Part shown: positions 11,840 through 22,876 of the stretch, piece by piece
Numbering within the stretch: the first letter of the stretch is position 1
Layout of the letters: each line of letters begins with the position of its first letter
Source of the DNA: Sphagnum magellanicum
Lineage: Eukaryota > Streptophyta > Sphagnopsida > Sphagnales > Sphagnaceae
Direction of reading: 5' to 3'
Assembly (NCBI GenBank): GCA_021904315.1
Contig: CM038920.1
Location: forward strand, 16,864,001-16,928,000
DNA: 64,000 nucleotides
Program-made: the position numbers and the translations under genes
Notes under the pieces: generated by a model
The model's database searches: none
What the model saw: the letters and a program-made list of their open reading frames with translations, nothing else
Told to the model about the DNA's origin: nothing

Positions 11840-13746
11840 ATGGCTTTTTCAAATCAACCTTTCTTTAACATTGAAGATTCCAATCTTAATGCAAACACTC
11901 CAATTTTTGCAAGGTATGATAGTAGCATGAATGATGAAATGCTGCCAAAAAAAGACGAAATGTTGCAGATTCTTGAGAATGTTACTCTTGGGAATGTTGC
12001 TAAGGATGATGTTGAGGATGCTCTTGGTGTTGACATACATATCAAAGCTACATTTGACAAATTTGGAAAAACAACATGCAATTTGAAAATGGATGTCAAA
12101 AGGTGTGCATGATGTGTTTATTGTTGTTGTTAATTTTTTGTCCAGCAAATGGGAGGCCAAGCACATCACTATTAGACCATTTGAAATGTCCAACACTAGT
12201 GGTGTAACTATGGCTCCAAGGATACAGCAACTTTTAGAGAAGTTTTCTCTTACCTAAAAGATTTTTGTTTATGTTAAAGATGAGGGTTATATTCTACAGA
12301 CATGTGTAAACACTTTGAACTCTATTGTTTCATGTGCTAACTTGGCTATGATGGAGCCTTTTGATGGGTCGTGTTTTGGGCATGCCTTATTAAAGGTTTG
12401 AAGTATGCCACTACAAATGAAAAGGTTGCCCAAGGATTGTCCTATGCAGCTATAAAAACTACCCAAATTAACATTCAAAAGTGCATTACCTAGCCAAAGA
12501 AGTATGGGAAAGGGAAACTCACATGGGATAACACGTGTGGATTTTGGCTTAGGGCCCAAAAAATTGAGTACACCAATGAAAACAAGGTATGAATGTTCTT
12601 TCATGTGTCATTTTTGTTAATTTCATGAGCTATAAAAATGGCAGAAATTTGATATCAAAATATTTAATTTAATTATGTTGTTAGTTGCAGGTTTGCAAGC
12701 CTTGTTTTATTGTTCCAAGATGCACTAACTTTTTAGAGTGCCATTGCACTTTGTTATAGTTAGGAGATTATTGCATTATAAATCTGCATACCCTTTCTTC
12801 GGACTTGGGCTATTTGTGAATTTGTTGTGAAATTTTTTTCACCCATTTTGAGAGGGTGTGTTTTGAATTGGAGCTAAGGGCATTGGCTCCTTAGGGATGT
12901 TTTCCATTTTATTCTAATTACATGTTAGGAACTTTGTGATGAACTTTCACACCAGAAGGTGTCTTATAGCCTTGTTGAAAAGGAGATACATGTATTTGAT
13001 TATGAACTAGAGGAGTTCATTTCTCGTATGAAACGCCAAGTGCTAAAGGTCCTTTTGCCCTTTATTTCCTTTATGCATGGTTTCAAAAAAAAACACCATA
13101 ACATGTTGGCTTTTATTTTGGAACCCATGCACAATAATATGCGTTTGGTCATTACTTATTTGGGTCATGAAGCTCTTACCATTCTGATGGCAAATTATGA
13201 CGAACTATTATTGTTGCCTCTACTATTGGAGGCTTACAAAGGTTCGTTACCAAATAAAAGGGACTATTTAGATGAATTTGCCTCATTTGTGGATTCTCAA
13301 GATCTATTCCAATAGATATTAACACAACTACAAATACCTACAAAGAAATGGTATGTTGAAAACTTGGTTCGTTCCATTGATATCATGTTGATGCATAAAC
13401 TTGTTCATGTGCTTTGACATGGTAGCGGACAAAAGAGCAAAAGTTTCCAATAGTGGCTGCACTTGCAAGATAAATTTTGGGAATCCCAATTAATCATATT
13501 GAGTTTGGAAGAATTTTTTCCATTGATGGAGTCCTCAAAGCACTCAAGAGATGTTGGCTTCAAACTAATAATCTGGACAAGTTAATTTTTGTCCACAACA
13601 ATTGGCCATCTGATCTTCGTGTTGGTTGTTTAAAACCATTTGATTTGGTAGTTATTTGTGAAGTAAAATTTGACTTGACAAATGAGTTGGATGTCAAATT
13701 CATGGATGAAATGGAGCGTGAAGAATATGTAGATGCGGATTTGTAG
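11840..13746 (+). pseudogene. hAT superfamily transposase pseudogene (copy 1)
   Basis: A decayed cut-and-paste transposase gene with stops and frameshifts. In order, changing frame as needed: a 90-codon open frame from an ATG at 11840 (its hAT origin is uncertain); a frame-shifted stretch from about 12103 with VHDVFIVVVNF and WEAKHIT; YVKDEG at about 12267 and CFGHAL at about 12370, matching the conserved C..H region of hAT transposases; KKYGKGKLTW; a 104-nt intron (12587-12690) splitting the codon between KT and R|FAS; then TWAICE and GHWLLRD near 12800-12900. The C-terminal hAT dimerisation region follows (about 13445-13640), with ALAR, ILGIP, RIFS, LKRC and LDKLIF in the canonical order, ending in NNWPSD. 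Stops such as those after FSLT and at LNWS show it is dead. The protein family is clear; the 5' end is not, and no terminal repeats were found. Confidence 0.8.
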
Positions 13747-15349
13747 CTACTAGACATGTGAAGACTCTGAGTTGAATATGAAAATGATGAATTGATTACA
13801 TGTGTTCGAGTTTTGAGTAGAAAGCTATTCATGCTTTTAGATTCTGAGATCTTCCGTCTTCATTATGTTTCAATGTGAAACATTAATAGTTTAAAGATTC
13901 TAAATTCATGGTCTTTGAGGTTCAATTTGTGTTGGTTTGTGGAGTTTATAATTTTTGAACTTTGAATTGTTTTAAAGGGCTATATGTGTCTTTGAAGATG
14001 TGTTGTCTATTGTCTAGTTGTATTTTTGTTTGTGTCTTTGTGTCTTTCAAGGTTACTTTGTGTTTGCCTTTTTAAAATATGTATGATTGTGACATTTTGG
14101 GTCTGTGTTTTGCTTAGATTAATCTTTCAAAGTTTGTATGCAAAGTTTGTGAAGGTCTATTGTCTATTTTTTTTTAAGGCTTGCTAGTTGTTTGTCTTTT
14201 GGGTCTACTATCTACTATTTGTTTATTTTGAGGGTCAACTATCTATTGATTATTTATGTTTGTTTGTCTCGAGAGTACATGTATAGTATATGTCTATTAT
14301 TTGCTTGTCTGTTTATATTTATCTTTGAAAGTTTGTTGTCTATCTATTTATATGTTTACATCATTTAGGGTTATAGGTTGTGTCTATCTTTGAAAGTTAG
14401 TCTTTGTCTTTGTTTTTGAGGGACTGAGTGAAGGTCTTAGTCTTTGAAGTCAATTAAATCAAGCTTTTGATTTCTTGAACATGTTAAATGAAAAGAACAT
14501 GGAATAGTTTGATACAAAAAACCAAATCTAACAAAACAAATAATCATTCTAATTCATGCATGCTGGTTGGACATTAGCATGAGTTCTAATAATTAGGTTT
14601 AGAACTTAGAAATATAAAAAAAGACAATGTTATGCCTTTCCAAAACTTTTTGTTAATAAAATTATTTTTTTGAACTTTGGATTGCAATTTCATAATCCAT
14701 GAACATTAAACCCTAAATTTAAATAGGTTTTGTGAAAGTAAAAATAATTGAATATTTCATTTCTAAGAACTAGGTAAAAAATCAAAAATGATTGTGAAGG
14801 TTTTTGTCAAAGAACCGAAATAATTTAAAGAACTGAATAAAACATTGGGCAGGGTTTCAATAGAGACCCAAGATTTTATACTTGCTTTCAAATGCATTGA
14901 ACCCCCAAACCTTATTCACATTTGTTGTTCATTTACATTTTAAAAACCTAGACTTGACCTATTATTTGAAATTTTTAATTTCCATAGATTCATACCTATT
15001 GTGGATTCTTTTTTTATATAATCTGAAACCAACACTCAACTATTATCAAAAAAATTACATACCCACCCCACACTAATGTGAATTGTCCATCTTTCTCCAC
15101 ACATAGAACTCATTCTTTGCCTTTTGGAAAATGGTATTGGGAAACAACATGTTGCCTTTATTTTCTATTAAAGATCTCTTAGGAGTTCCACACACGAAAT
15201 AATTTGGAAAGAAGATGATTTAGTTTTCATAGCCTAGCCATTGCATGAAGTCCAATTCTAAAGTTCTTTTTTTACTAGTGAAATTTGGAGATTATATTTC
15301 ACATCATCTCTAATGTACAATGTACAAGGTTCTTCAAAGTTGAAACCTT
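13747..15349. other. 3' flank of the hAT pseudogene, TGTCTAT-rich
   Basis: No gene recognised. Between about 13980 and 14430 the words TGTCTAT, TTTGTCT and TGTGTCTTTG recur irregularly, a simple-sequence-like block just downstream of the transposase that could be subterminal repeats of the element. The rest is plain AT-rich DNA. Confidence 0.35.
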
Positions 15350-15590
15350 CATACCCATTTAAGTGCACCATTGAAATTTTCCAAAAAAACGTCATATCCA
15401 TTCCATTGCACAATTGGACTTTTTTTTTAAAAACGAAAACTTATGTTCATTCATGGAGTTTTTCAAAAGGCAAGAACCATACCCATTCTATTGCACAATT
15501 AGATTTTTTTTAAAAAGAAAATTTATGTGTAATCATGGAGTTTCTCAAAAGGAAAGAAAACCATACCCATTTTATTGCATACTAGGATAA
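15350..15590. repeat. Tandem repeat, unit 84-85 bp
   Basis: Copies start with CATAYCCATT at 15393, 15478 and 15562, with a shorter leading copy at 15350. Each full unit contains a CCATT/TTGCACAATT block, a T-then-A homopolymer stretch and CATGGAGTTT. Spacing is 85 and 84 bp. Function unknown. Confidence 0.75.
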
Positions 15591-16966
15591 AATGGCCCAT
15601 CACCAAATAAAGGTCGGTCATTGAACACTTGTGTAGTGCAAGTAATAACCTATGTTAAAACAAAAAAAAATTTATGGGCATTGTCTTTTTAACCCATTAC
15701 AAAACATTTGGTTGAGAAAAAAATTGTTCTAAATTTTTCATATTGGTGACCAACCATCAAATTTTTGTGTTTGTTATTAAGGGTTTAGGTGGGCACATTT
15801 GTCAAAAAATTGAATAATATCATAAGGGATTAGTTTAGTGATGGGCCATGAATTGATTTTCATTATGCAAGGGGGGGAATATGAGGGGTACTTTTAATGT
15901 TTGGTCATGGGGAAAATATGGTCCAATTTTACAGCAGCCCCAATTTGGGGTGGGAATGAATGTTTGGTCATATGCAATTGGATTTCACATTAAAATGAAC
16001 ATCACCATTTTGGTGATGGGGTGAGAAGGTCTTATTAAATAACACATAACTGTCCATAAACAAGGATTAGGGTTTACAAGAATCTAATGCAAAAATAGTA
16101 GCTACACATTAATTAGGGAAAGACTTCCAATTTCCCCCCAATTTAAGCACATCCCATTCCCAACAAAATTGATTTGCTATATTCACAAGGCTATGCTACA
16201 AGGTTTGGATTCATAATCCTATCTTTCAAATTCATAAGCAAAATTCTTTTAACATGCCAGAGCTTCCAAATTGTGAAAGAGATAATCTGAAATCTTTCAT
16301 CAACATTTTGAAAGCATATGGACTAGACTAATAGAGGGAAAGTAACATAGGAGTTGTAGAGAATTCTATATTAGAAACAAAAGTCTTAGCATATCAACTA
16401 GATAAGGAGGGCATCTTAGAGTAGCCAAAGAAGAGCTACAATAACTAGAGGTAGATCAGCAAAATCTAAATAGTAAAGTAGCCATAGAAGGTCTATAACA
16501 ACTTGAACATCAAGGATCAGTTCTTACTGTTATCAAAGAAAAGATAGGAACTCAGGATTTAGATGTGGATGTAGAGGAATAATTAAAAAAACTTGTAATA
16601 GATCAACTTTACAACCAAAAGTTTAAAAAGTTTTTTTTATTACCATTGGGTGTAAAGTTCCATAGTTCATAGATACAATCTAGGTAGTCATAAAAGAAGT
16701 AGATTTTATCCAACTTTAAGAAATCATAGTTTGTCCACTTGTACAAAAACAATAGACCAAGATTTAGTTTGGGATGACTTTGAGTAGTTTTATGCATTGA
16801 TAACTTCTTCCCAACAACTAGAAACATATGCATTTCAAACATACCCTAATTTGTCATACTTTTTTTAGAGTTGGGCAAAATACAAAATATTCAAGTTTGT
16901 ACGTCTCATAAGGCCAAATAACACACCCCCAACATGTTGGAGGTCGAGACCAAGGGGATCTAGATC
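15591..16966. other. AT-rich intergenic region before the pogo-like relic
   Basis: No gene or clear repeat recognised. A lone TAGAGTTGGGC at 16866 resembles a hAT-type terminus, but no partner end was found. Confidence 0.3.
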
Positions 16967-18660
16967 ATGATGATCAATATACCTCGTAGGAGGCAAAGTG
17001 GACTGCAAGAGGAACCAAGCCAAGACAAGGAAAATGTCCCACCATCTTGTGGAGAGGAACCAACAAGAAAATATAAAAAAGTTAGTAGATGTAATCCTCT
17101 AATCACTAGAGGCAACTGGACCAATGAAGCATTGGAGGAGGCCATGGATGTAATTGAAAATGGGACAACTTCATTGAGGAAGGCAAGTAAGCATTAGAAC
17201 ATACCTCTTACTTCATTGTTTGATCATTTGGGAAAAACTAACTTAAACAAGGCCAAAACCTTCTTGAGGAAGGGCACCAAGGAGTTTTTGGTGATACTAG
17301 TTTAAGAGCAGACATCTTGAACTCAACATTCATCAAGTTAAAGGATTGGATATTAGTTGAACACAAGGGTTGACAATTTAATCTTATCAAAACTTCTACC
17401 AAAACTTATAGTCCTTTTACAATAGACACAATTATGTTGCAAACCATATTTGGAATTCTGATGAAATAGGCATCCAAACAAGAAGATAATCAAAAGTAAA
17501 GGTTTTTGCAAAATGAGTTTCACACTAGGTGTATAACACTATCCCAAAATCTAAGGAATGGTTGACTATTAACTATGTGGTCAATGCAACATGAACAACA
17601 CTACCAGGGTTCTATAGATTTAAAAAAGAGATGATATGTGACGACTACATACAACTCTGCAAACCAAGGACTTGTATGGCTATGCAATCAAAGGCATGGA
17701 TGAATACCTTCCTTTTCAAAGAGTTTTTGTCTTTTCTCAAGAGGTTTATACCAAGTGGAATATCCATAACAAATAAGCACCTGCTCATCTTGGATGGGCA
17801 TGGATCCCATGTCATCCTTGAGGCAATTGAACAAGCTCAAGAGTTTGGGTTGGATATGATTATTATACCTTCACATACATCTCATGCATTTCAGCCCTTG
17901 GATGTGGTTTAGTTCAAGCCTTTCAAGATTGCTTTCAGAAAGGAAACAAACATACCAATGGTTAGGAGGAATTACACAGAACCAAATAAGATAGCATCGG
18001 TAGGGTGGGTAGACAAAGCACCAAACTTAGCATTTACAAAAATTAATATCATGTCAAGGTTCAAAGGTACAAGGATTTGGCCATTAACCCTAGGGCAAGG
18101 GATTTAAAAACTAACTTTAGTAATTTGTACACATTACAAAATTAGGCCAAGGAAGAAGAACCAAAATAAAATGATTGTGAATAAAACTGGACAAAACACA
18201 TAGTTGTAGAAAAGCTCTTCAACATAGTCTCAACAATAGAAGTTCCAATTGTTAATCTATTTGAATATCAACCTAGGTATTATGTAAGCATGTCTAAAAT
18301 TCCTAAAATCACTAACCATGGATCTGTAACAAAGCCAGAGAACATGGTTGAAATTTGGCACAACCTTTAATGGATGAAACTACAGAGCTTAGAAAGTTTG
18401 AAAATTCGACTCAAATGGCATTGGCATAGGGGTGTCATGATTTGTTGTCATTGCCACATTTGCTTGCAATAAGGACTAATGGAAGAGAAACATTAGTTGA
18501 TTATTTTCAAAGTTGTGTTGTAACATCAAAAGAGTATTTGAGGATTATGCGACAAAAGGCAATGGATAGGGAGGCAACAAAACATATTAGAGAAAGTAGA
18601 AGGAAAGAAAAACAAGAAAAACACTTATAATGTTAACTACAACTGAAAGATTGGTTGAAA
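16967..18660 (+). pseudogene. pogo/CENP-B-like (DDE_1) transposase pseudogene
   Basis: A dead Tc1/mariner-superfamily transposase of the pogo/CENP-B type. The N-terminal portion (16967-17194) keeps a basic KYKKVSRCNPL stretch followed by NWTNEALEEAMDVI, as in the helix-turn-helix DNA-binding region of DDE_1 proteins. The first catalytic Asp lies in WNSDE (codon 17460-17462), the second in LLILDGHGSH (17793-17795) and the third in HAFQPLDV (17901-17903), giving a DDD triad with 35 residues between the last two. A frame with RKETN and RRNYTEPNKIA follows, and a basic tail (18442-18630) with TLVDYFQS and SKEYLRIMRQ closes it. Multiple frameshifts and stops, plus the missing middle around 17200-17440, rule out activity. 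No terminal inverted repeats or TA duplications were identified. Confidence 0.8.
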
Positions 18661-18889
18661 AAAAACTTGTAGAACAACAATGAGCCAATTTCATTATAGC
18701 TTACTCATCCTCAGTAATCAGAAAAAGTAGGAGATAGATTTAACTACAATTTCAAGGTAGGTCGACGAGCTCACCTTCTTGGATACAGGGGTGTGAATCT
18801 TGGTGAAATAACACAAGTGCAAAAATACACTTAACAACAAGCCAGAAGGGAAGTTGTAGCATGCATCCTTGCAACAACCACAAATGGAC

Positions 18890-19150
18890 AACTGAATTAC
18901 TGGGGTGGAATAATTAAGGGGTGGAGTAGATGTAGCTGAAGATGAATAAGATGTCAATAAGAGTAGTTAATGCTAGGGTGGAATAATTAAGAAAAGGAAC
19001 AACAATTATTAAGGTGGAACAATTGGGAAGATGAGCAACTATTACTGGGGTGGAATTATTAAGAGAAAAAGCAAGCGTAATTGAGGATGAACAAGAAGTC
19101 AAAAGGAGAAGTTGTTGCTAGGGTAGAACAACTAGGAGGAGTACTAGCTA
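18890..19150. repeat. Degenerate tandem repeat with core GGGTGGAATAATTAAG
   Basis: The core recurs near 18902, 18975, 19012, 19048 and 19120 with substitutions, separated by AAGA-rich spacers. It begins about 230 bp after the pogo-like relic and may be part of that element's 3' region. Spacing is irregular. Confidence 0.5.
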
Positions 19151-19164
19151 CTTCTAATGATGAA

Positions 19165-19410
19165 CAATGTTTTTTGGTGATGTTAAGATTGAAAGATCTC
19201 CAACGATCATGTAACTCTAGATGTGAGGTAAATTTACGTGTAATTTTCAATAATGAAATGATTATCTTACAAATCTTTTATTTTAGACATAATAGATTGG
19301 ATTAGCAAATGTGTTTTTTTTTGGTGATGTCAAGATTTAAAGATCTCCAATCCTGTAATTCTAATATGTCAAAGGAATTTACATGCATTTTCTTACATTG
19401 AAGTAATCAA
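19165..19410. repeat. Direct duplication, offset about 147 bp
   Basis: A segment starting with TTTTTGGTGATGT (about 19171) and containing AGATCTCCAA, TGTAAYTCTA and ATTTAC recurs starting near 19318. The two copies are diverged but collinear over about 90 bp. Confidence 0.6.
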
Positions 19411-19610
19411 AATAGCACCATTGATAACCACAACAATTTGATTTAGTATTAAAAAAAACTTATCTATACATTCATGGAAATCATTTTAGTCATTTATTTG
19501 AAAGTTAAACCACTAACATTATGTATAATCCAAATCATCACAACAATCCCCATTATAGAGATGTATCTTCTCCATTGCATCTATGTTCATCTTCAACCTA
19601 GATATAAATA

Positions 19611-19640
19611 CACTACAAGAAAAGTAGACATTTTCAGCCA
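19611..19640 (+). mobile_element. Orphan CACTA-type transposon terminus
   Basis: CACTACAAGAAAAGTAGAC at 19611 is the canonical start of CACTA (EnSpm) terminal inverted repeats. A partner ending in CTTGTAGTG was not found downstream; a diverged candidate, TCTTTTTTAGTGTAG, lies near 19885-19899 and would give an element of about 290 bp. One end alone is weak evidence. Confidence 0.4.
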
Positions 19641-21799
19641 ATGAAATGAACTTTGAATTAAAAAGTAACACTTTAATGGAGATCAATGAAGGCTAGGTTG
19701 AAGTTCAGTCACCACTAATTTGGAAGATGCAAAAGAACTTACTTCAAGCATTACACTAAGCTGCAACAAATGAAATGGGAAAAACCAAACTTGTAGCAAG
19801 CAACAACCAAAATCATCCACTGCTAAAGGGCAAAATCACACTAGGGTGTCACAATTTTGGCAAATTAGAATCCCTTTTCAAAGTCTTTTTTAGTGTAGTT
19901 GAAAACTGGCTTGAAATATGAATATTTAGATGATATTGAAAGTAACATTTTTTTTCCATTTCCAATTTCAAATCATGATGTTATAGGACATATAAAAAAT
20001 ATCTTAGAAGAAATTATTTTTAAACACTTAAAAAAGCTTTTAAAATAATTATAATTTTTGAAATTTAAAGAAGTTCATAACATAATAAATTAAAATCACA
20101 TTCTATTCATTCAATGGATCTTTAGTTTCTTAAACATAATTCATCCAATGTCCCAAAGTTTCAAACACATAAAATTAACACATTGTAAAATAAAAATCCA
20201 TATTCATGAGTTTTGTAAGTGTGACAAAAAATGTGGGAAAAATTCAAAAGTCCATTACTTATTGGCTATCCATGATTTTGATTTGATATTTTCATTTTTG
20301 AAAGGTTGATTATGATAGCTTTAGATAAGTGAGTCCTTTTATTATTTCAATGGATCTTATTTTATTTATTTTCTTGTACCTAAGGAATATAGGAAAAACT
20401 ACCATTGTGACGTCCATATAAGGTCACCATAATGTGCAAACACCCTTAACTATTAATCAGAAAACACACCATCAAAGTTGAAAAACAATTTCATGTTGTT
20501 TGATCCATAATTACAAATGCAAAACTTTTTACAAAAATGTTTGTTGTTGCAATGTGATTTCATTTCATTCCACCTCATTCATCTCCTACCTAGCAAAGGG
20601 ACATCAAAATGCAAGAACCAAGCATCAAGTTGTGCACTCCTTTTGCTTGCAGTAAAACTTGAGCAAGAAGTTCATACCAATGAGCTTCGAACTCTTTTCA
20701 ATCTCTGAAATTGGGCCATGTTATACATGCAAGACATTTGTGCATGTGCTAGAGCTTCACATTGGGCACCATGGACTTGTAACAAAGAGACATGAGTGGA
20801 AATCAAGTCGGGAAGAATTCAACTTGTGCACAAAGAGGAAATGGAAGGGGGAATGAAAATCAAATTGGGGGGAACCCAACCCTTTTGCAAAGAGGAGATG
20901 GACAAGGAAGGAAAGTTTGAAAAGGTGATAGTAACCTGATTGTGGGAATTTGACGTGCACATGGAAAGGAAATGGAAGGGGAAGGGGTAAAGGGTTTTTG
21001 GGTCGATGCTACATGGGAAAGCAGTGATTAAGTTAAGGTTTAACAAAGTTTTAAGGTTTGATAACCAAACATTGTTTTGCCTTGTTTTAGGGTTTTAATC
21101 TCAACTTTGAATAAAGGTGTTTAATTTTTTCAACTAACATGATTAGTTTGAGCATGAGATTGTTTGGTGATAAGGTGGATTTGTGGCATGTGTTAATGCA
21201 AGGATGTTTGTTGATAGGATTTCCATTACTTGAACATAGATAGAAAAAATGTTCGGTGACTCTTTTTTTTTGGGGACAATGAGATCGAGAACTTCCAAAG
21301 GCCATATTGTTTGCATCTCTAGTCCAAATCCAACAATCTAAAGTGCACTAGGTGCGCCTAGAGCTCCTCTACAACTCATCTTTGGACCCCCAAAGGCAAC
21401 CGAGGTCTACCTAGATCACAAAGTTCCTCTTTGTTTTTAAGTGTACTATGACCAGCTAGTTTACCCTATTAGACTTTCTTTGTAAGAAAAGAAAAAATGT
21501 TTCAATGGTGACATATATAACTTGGTTTTCATAATCCCGTGCCAATTAATTACAAAATGGGGATTTTTCTAAAAAATTTAATTTTGAAAATGGGCAGAAA
21601 ATTCATTAAGTAATCCATGATCAATGATGATCAAATGAGGTTTTTAAATATTTTAATAGTTAAAATATTCGGAAAATAATTTAATAATCCAGGACCAGGA
21701 CCAAAATGACAAAAAAATTACGGATTTATGATTTCTTAAAATTATAAATATAGGCAAAATTTTCCTTTAATAAATAATCAGTTACCATGACTAATGATG
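19641..21799. other. AT-rich intergenic region
   Basis: No gene recognised. The open frames here are short and match no family I know. It is likely decayed repeat sequence. Confidence 0.3.
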
Positions 21800-22310
21800 A
21801 GCCATGAGTCGTTTTTGTTATCGACATGGCCGACAAATCCTCCTGACAGGTGCAAATCTTTGGGTCGGTGCTTATTGTGACACGCCACTTGGATGTAACC
21901 CTCCTGAGACGCAAGTATCACGTGGCGGAGGTGGGGTCTGGGGTGGGCCGACCGGACAGGCAACGCAGTCATGTGATTGGCTTTCAAAGAGACCCATGAT
22001 GATGTCTCCCCACCTCAAGGGGGGACAGAACAGTCCTACTGCTGCACGCTACGCGACAATTAGTGGCCCCATATCGCCGCCTTCATCCCTCCTTGTCCCC
22101 CCAGGCCCCAGACAACAAACACAGTCACCAATGATTATGCTGAAGCCACGAGGTCCTGTCCCCCTTGTGGGGGGACAGGGATGGGCCCTTGATGGTTGGA
22201 ACTTGGGCCCCAAGTGAGACGTAAAACTTACTATTTTTTTAGTGATAAAGTAAGTATGTCCCCCCCCCTCCCCGGCCCCCCCCAATTGGACTCTTCTTGT
22301 AAGGGGGAAA
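21800..22310. other. GC-rich island with repeated GGGGGACA/TGTCCCCC motifs
   Basis: An abrupt GC-rich block in strongly AT-rich surroundings. The motif GGGGGACA or its complement recurs near 22019, 22093, 22158 and 22170, and a C-rich tract preceded by TATGTCC occurs at 22255-22284. At 22155-22179 the strand forms a perfect hairpin with CCTGTCCCCC and GGGGGACAGG arms and a 5-nt loop. A 137-codon open frame (21804-22217) shows no known domain and is explained by the GC content. It could be a younger or differently methylated transposon fragment, or an unrecognised regulatory island. Confidence 0.5.
22155..22179. repeat. Perfect 10-bp-arm hairpin
   Basis: CCTGTCCCCC (22155-22164), loop TTGTG, then GGGGGACAGG (22170-22179). 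No T-tract or gene end makes this a terminator; it belongs to the GC-rich island. Confidence 0.8.
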
Positions 22311-22852
22311 AATAGAATAATTTCATTAATTTCTTTTTCCTAAGGAAATTCGGTTACTTAATACTACTACCCCTCAAATCTTGTACACTAGATTTCTTCA
22401 TAATTAAAATATTAAAATGTCATTTTGACAATTTTATAATTACATTCTTGGTTCCTCATTTAATCATGAAAATAATAAGAAGAAAAAAAACCTCTAGGTA
22501 ACTCTCTTTCTTTGGGGGTGGGGGGTGAACTTTGGGGTATATATAATAATTATTATGAAAACTATCAACTGACCAATTATTATTTTCAATAATTAGCAAG
22601 CTTTTTATTCTTTTATTCTTTTATTGTTTTTATATTTGTGTTTGGTGCCCTTTTTTTGCCTCTTTTCTGTACTTATGTTCCTAGTCAAGGCGTTCAGTGG
22701 TGAATCATTTCAATGCTTTTATGGGCATAGCTGTTGTTTCAGGATGTCTACCAATGGTGTATTTCCCATGACACCCAAATGTTGGTAATAATGATTGGTG
22801 TGTTGTTTGATATTAGAAACTAGCTACAAGATGTCGCCTTAGGTCCTGGTTA

Positions 22853-22876
22853 TAACCCTAACCCTAAAACCCTAAA
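22853..22876. repeat. Interstitial telomere-like repeat (CCCTAAA type)
   Basis: Three imperfect units of the plant telomere repeat (AACCCTA, ACCCTAA, AACCCTAAAA). Too short to mark an old chromosome end with confidence. Confidence 0.6.

Noticed and set aside
21804-22217. 137-codon open frame starting with ATG in the GC-rich island
   Set aside because: GC-rich DNA has few stop codons; the product has no domain, signal or conserved motif, and other frames are also open there.
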